Part shown: positions 60,268 through 64,000 of the stretch, in pieces | How positions within the stretch are numbered: position 1 is the stretch's first letter | How the letters are laid out: each line of letters opens with the position of its first letter | Origin: Saccharomycopsis fibuligera x Saccharomycopsis cf. fibuligera | Taxonomy: Eukaryota; Ascomycota; Saccharomycetes; Ascoideales; Saccharomycopsidaceae | NCBI GenBank assembly: GCA_001936135.1 | Contig: CP012819.1 | Coordinates: 1,149,501-1,213,500, forward strand | Length of the DNA: 64,000 nucleotides | Reading direction: 5' to 3' | Program-made: the position numbers and the translations under genes | Notes under the pieces: model-generated | Databases searched by the model: none | What the model was told of the DNA's origin: nothing | What the model saw: the letters and a program-made list of their open reading frames with translations, nothing else

Positions 60268-61705
60268 TTTGGACTACTATCTAGTTGCATTTTTATCTGT
60301 TGGCTACGAATGTATGAATAATAAAATAAAGCCAATTTCCAAAAATTACTAATTTTCCTGCTTGAAGATTTGTTTGTCACTGCTAAATAATAATAGCGTG
60401 ATACTGACAACTAAAGTAAAGTTTGTATTTATACAGCTGTTACATTGCACACATCTCAATATGCTAGAAACATCCCCAATCACATGTTTTATAAAATGAT
60501 ATTTTATCTATCATGTCATATGCAAAAACATTGGTATGCTCTTTTACGTGAATCACCGGCCTTCTTTCACAATTATAAGAAGTGGGAGATAGCAATTTGA
60601 GCGAAAGAGTTGCGCATACTTTTTACCATAAAGCTTTTCAAAGTGTGACGATTCTGACAAATTACTCAATGTTACAATAAAGACACAGTGGCTGTATTTA
60701 ACAGGTGATTTTTTTAACTTTTGTTTTGGGCTTGCTGATTTCACATATGTACCTTTTTCGTGTATATTACTATGGAAAGGAGGAAATGTTTATTGCTTTT
60801 GTGTTCATAATTTGCGAAAGCCTTTTTGATTTAGTTCTTTTTAGTTTTATTTTATGATATTGAAACTTGTAAACAACAAAGAGTTGTAACAAGCAAGTTT
60901 TATGATATTTTTGCCAATGCCAAGAATCTACACTTGTCAACTTGAGCCAGATGTTGAATAATTCATTATTCAGCATTCCAAATGATGGCCCATATTGATA
61001 ATCATCATCGTTATGCTTAATGATCGAAAAGATTTTTAGATAGACAAATAGAATCTACTTGTATAAGAAAGTTGAAGTTTAGATTAAAATTTGAAAGTAC
61101 AAACAAGAATCAGCAGCCATGTATATATCAGTATATCAATACAAGCGTTATGTGAGAATTTTGTCAGACAAAGGATGATATAGTTTCTTGACATGCTGCC
61201 AAAGTTTCATTTGTTTATTTTTGGACTATTAAATTTTTTTTTTTCTACTGGCAGTCCATGTAATGTTCTGCATAATGAAATGCTCCATTTCTTTCTTTTG
61301 CTAATTAGCTGGCTTCCACCAAGTAGCACACATTGAGACAAACGAAGAACATTAATATATATATATATAGTAGCCTGCATGCAAGTCCAAGAATTATTTC
61401 AATCATATTTGCACGTTTGTAAGGAATCATTACGTATTAATTTCTTGTGCATCCTCTCTTTTCGTGGGTGAGTTTTTTTCGTATATTAATATAGAGGACT
61501 TAACTGTTCATTTATATTTACCTTTTTCTGTTCATTTGTATAATGTTCAATATTTTATAATCTAGTTTTCAACATAACATACTGCTTAGTTTTAAACAAA
61601 GCAAAAAATTAAAAATCAAAAACTAAAAATAAGACTCAAACCAAAATAAAAATAGGAAAAGGAACAGGAAATAGATACTAGAGAAAAACGAATTGTTCTT
61701 ACAAA
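60268..61705. other. Gene-free stretch between MND2 and the small Cys-rich gene
   Basis: 1.4 kb, AT-rich. A short TA run lies at about 61356-61369. No coding frame with family support and no RNA gene recognised; the A-rich end is the leader of the small gene. Confidence 0.5.
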
Positions 61706-61888
61706 ATGGAAGACGAGAGATCTGAACTTTCGAAATTACATTTGGATTGGTATTGTTGTGAATGTCACGGATTAAATGCAACGGATCAGGTGCTTATAAT
61801 TGTTGACAAGATTGTTGCTGTTTGTATTCATTGTGATCACGAAAATTGTCGGAAATGTGTTTTAAAAGTGAAGAAGAATCCGTGGTAA
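61706..61888 (+). CDS. Small Cys-rich, probably zinc-binding protein (60 residues)
   Basis: Not recognised by name. Three CxxC pairs are spaced through a 60-residue frame: C17-x2-C20 (in DWYCCECHGLN), C40-x2-C43 and C48-x2-C51 (in CIHCDHENCRKC), with an extra Cys18 and His45 that could also ligate. This is the pattern of small fungal zinc-ribbon-like proteins that begin W-x-C-C-x-C and end in a C-x2-C-x-H-x-x-C cluster. The N-terminus is acidic and the C-terminus Lys-rich. The ATG follows a long A-rich leader, as in real yeast genes. Residue order and cysteine density argue against chance, but the frame is short. Confidence 0.6.
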   Translation: MEDERSELSKLHLDWYCCECHGLNATDQVLIIVDKIVAVCIHCDHENCRKCVLKVKKNPW

Positions 61889-63362
61889 AATATGATAGGG
61901 TAATATCTACGTCTTCCAAAGATCTAATTATCCACTTTCTTTTCCACTTGGAGCATATAGATGCTATTTATCTTTGAAGTAATTCTTACTCGTTTAATAA
62001 AAGTTTGTTTAATAAAAAAAACTTTGCCAGAGGTGTTTACATTATGAACCGTTCATAAGATCCGGATCAGGCGACATCATGAAACATAAGGCTCGCCAGT
62101 TCAAAGACACAGCTTGTCAAACTTCGAAAGCATGGTTTTCCTTATCAGCGATGCGTTGAATGCTGCAGGTAGAAACAACATTAGAGTTCAACGGTTGCCG
62201 ATCTGCAAAACACTTAAAAAGCCAAAGCCTGCATATGGCCACAGCTATGGCTACTAAATATACACAACCTTTGATTTTCAAAACACTACTAGATCATGTT
62301 TTCCTGGAGGTATTCAGCACACTTGGTCCAACCAATGTACAGGGATTAAGCTATCTTGCCATAATATGCTCTCGCAAAAGATTCATTTATTCTTGCTTGC
62401 TGGTGAGTAGTACGTATTGGCAATGTCTGCGATGTATCTTCTCCCCTTCGAATTTTGAGTTTTAGTCCAGCCGTTTCAGTATAATTAACTTTCCCTCCAA
62501 AACCTCCCATCAGGTTGTGATGAACAAACATTTATTGATTTAGTTCCAAGTTTAACTATGCAGTGCTAAGTTTGAGTTAAGAAATGATTTAGGCCAAGTT
62601 TTTTTTTGCCTTTTAAGATGCCAAACGATGCCTAATACAATATTCAAGACAAGCAGTTTTAACTGTTGAGAGAAACCGTAGTAGTTAATTGCAAAATTTA
62701 CAAGCATATTTTCCCAAAATTCACTTCTTAACAAGAGTTCTACACTAGGGTAGTTTTCTACAAGAGGGTATTGACAACAATTTAGAACAATCAGTGGTAG
62801 ATCCTTGAGATATTAAAGCAGTGCCTCTGATATTTTCGGGCCTCAGTAATTTGTGTACAATACTATTGTTCGTGTTACAAACCCATTTTTATTTATGTCC
62901 ACTCAGGGAAGAATAGCAAGTATGTGCCTATTTGCTCATTAAAATCTGTTTTTTATGTTTTGTGTCGTACAATGTTGCCGGAGGAAGTAAGAGTAAAAGA
63001 AATTCAATCTAGGTCATCATTCTTCCCTCATAGTTTGAAAACTTTTTGGTAAAATAAGTATTATTTTTAATTTGTGGGTAGTTGTAATTTTCCTATTATG
63101 TTACGCACACATTTCAAGCCGCACAAAACTGTGTTCTAGCCAGACATGATTAACACACAGTTACAATAATAATAATAAGCTTATCTGTAATCATTTAGTA
63201 AATCTGAAAAATATCTAATTTCAATAAATCTGCAAAACCGATAAGGATATTCTTAATTACTATATTGAAGCCAATTTAAAAAATGTGAAGAAAAAAAAAT
63301 AAATGTTATCATGGAAATGTCATATTATGTTACACTGATTAACTTATATCCTCCTCTGTCTA
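61889..63362. other. Gene-free stretch between the Cys-rich gene and ALG11
   Basis: 1.5 kb, AT-rich on its right side, more balanced at 62030-62530. Short frames on both strands there show no family features. No tRNA recognised. Confidence 0.5.
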
Positions 63363-64000
63363 TTAATAAACCTGCTCAACCTTACCTTTCTGCTCACGAA
63401 AATATTTGTCATACTTGGTTAGTTTTTCCAAATATCTATCCCAATCAGCATTAAATTTGTTGTTGGAAAATTTTTGCAAAACACATGCTTTACCACGAAC
63501 TGAGTATTGTTTTCTTGTCAAGCTAGGCATTGCTATTGCTTGAGCAAAAATTTCATGTAATTCTGGATAGCATTGTGAAGCAGCGGCAGTTGCTGTCCCC
63601 TGAACATCCTGCTTACTTAAATCACTATAATCTGGATCGGTTGGAGATTGGAAAAACAATCCGGTTTGGTAACCATTATTATTTTTTTCAGCAATATCTT
63701 TTGTGTTTGCAGCATTTGACAAATCAATTTGAGAATTAGTTTTCAAGTCCCATGGGACTGCAATATCAAGTAATGGACCTGCACTAGCATGAGAAATTGG
63801 AATCAATCCGTTAGCAATTGTTTCAACTACTGCTATACCAAAATGTTCATTCCACATTGCGTTAAGGCCAAATGAACATTGGCGGAAATATTGTTGTACA
63901 GTTTCCCAAGGAGCATCGAGAATAAATTGGACATGGTCGGAAATGGATAAAGATTCAGAAATTGCAACTAACTTTTCAACGAAGCGTCGATCATTGTCAT
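63363..64000 (-). CDS. ALG11: Alpha-1,2-mannosyltransferase Alg11 (5' part beyond window)
   Basis: ER enzyme that adds the fourth and fifth mannose to the lipid-linked N-glycan precursor on the cytosolic face. About 211 C-terminal residues are in the window, with the N-terminus beyond position 64000. Diagnostic sequence: SDHVQFILDAPWETVQQYFRQ, then CSFGLNAMWNEHFGIAVVE, which holds the E-x7-E motif of GT-B retaining transferases, then GLIPISHASAGPLLDIAVPW and a TGLFFQSP segment. The C-terminus ends VEQVY with stop at 63363-63365. No frame breaks in the visible part. Confidence 0.93.
   Translation of the reverse strand, partial: DNDRRFVEKLVAISESLSISDHVQFILDAPWETVQQYFRQCSFGLNAMWNEHFGIAVVETIANGLIPISHASAGPLLDIAVPWDLKTNSQIDLSNAANTKDIAEKNNNGYQTGLFFQSPTDPDYSDLSKQDVQGTATAAASQCYPELHEIFAQAIAMPSLTRKQYSVRGKACVLQKFSNNKFNADWDRYLEKLTKYDKYFREQKGKVEQVY

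Noticed and set aside
62160-62465. 101-codon plus-strand frame and overlapping minus-strand frames
   Set aside because: No recognisable motif on either strand; length is compatible with chance.
62951-62961. TTTTATGTTTT, an exact match to the S. cerevisiae origin ACS
   Set aside because: An 11-bp AT-rich word is expected by chance in gene-free AT-rich DNA, and ORC specificity in this species is unknown.

Overview
The window is nuclear DNA of a budding yeast (Saccharomycotina). The evidence is dense, mostly intron-poor protein genes with yeast-specific families (CAF20, MND2/Apc15, SWI3, RIM20), two short-exon introns with exact TACTAAC branch points, and long A/T homopolymers. RPN8 and GPN2 are divergent neighbours here as in Saccharomyces cerevisiae. 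CAF20 and RIM20, also neighbours in that species, lie close together. This suggests a lineage in or near Saccharomycetaceae/Saccharomycodaceae. Species and CUG decoding cannot be settled from this window; standard-code translations look sensible.

Layout: SWI3 (3' truncated by the window edge), SEN1, an NNK1-like kinase, PRE2, ATP12, TMA16, CAF20, a Pro/His-rich orphan, a small secreted His-rich orphan, RIM20, a mitoferrin (MRS3/4), a very long TCP11/SOK1-like protein, GPN2, RPN8, a broken vacuolar-type subtilase (PRB1-like pseudogene), a large unidentified intron-containing gene, ATG5, an Ecdysoneless/SGT1-family gene, TRM140, RAM2 (with intron), MND2, a 60-residue Cys-rich protein, and ALG11 (5' truncated by the window edge). 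No tRNA, rRNA, CRISPR array or recognisable transposon was found.

Most genes are housekeeping and not an operon-like system: chromatin and RNA (SWI3, SEN1), proteasome (PRE2, RPN8), translation and ribosome biogenesis (CAF20, TMA16, TRM140), mitochondria (ATP12, mitoferrin), pH sensing (RIM20), autophagy (ATG5), prenylation (RAM2), APC/C (MND2) and N-glycosylation (ALG11). Base composition is uneven. Two clearly GC-rich tracts, about 29.3-33.4 kb and 48.4-51.7 kb, sit in otherwise AT-rich DNA and hold minisatellites and a perfect intronic hairpin.

The most original parts are: the Pro/His-rich orphan, whose promoter has an exact PACE (Rpn4-type) site beside E-box and Reb1-type sites; a second secreted His-rich orphan next to it, both lying between CAF20 and RIM20; a 291-nt intron with an 18-bp perfect hairpin; a 36-codon upstream ORF before CAF20, itself a translation regulator; and the PRB1-like relic. 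No wholly new multi-gene system could be shown.
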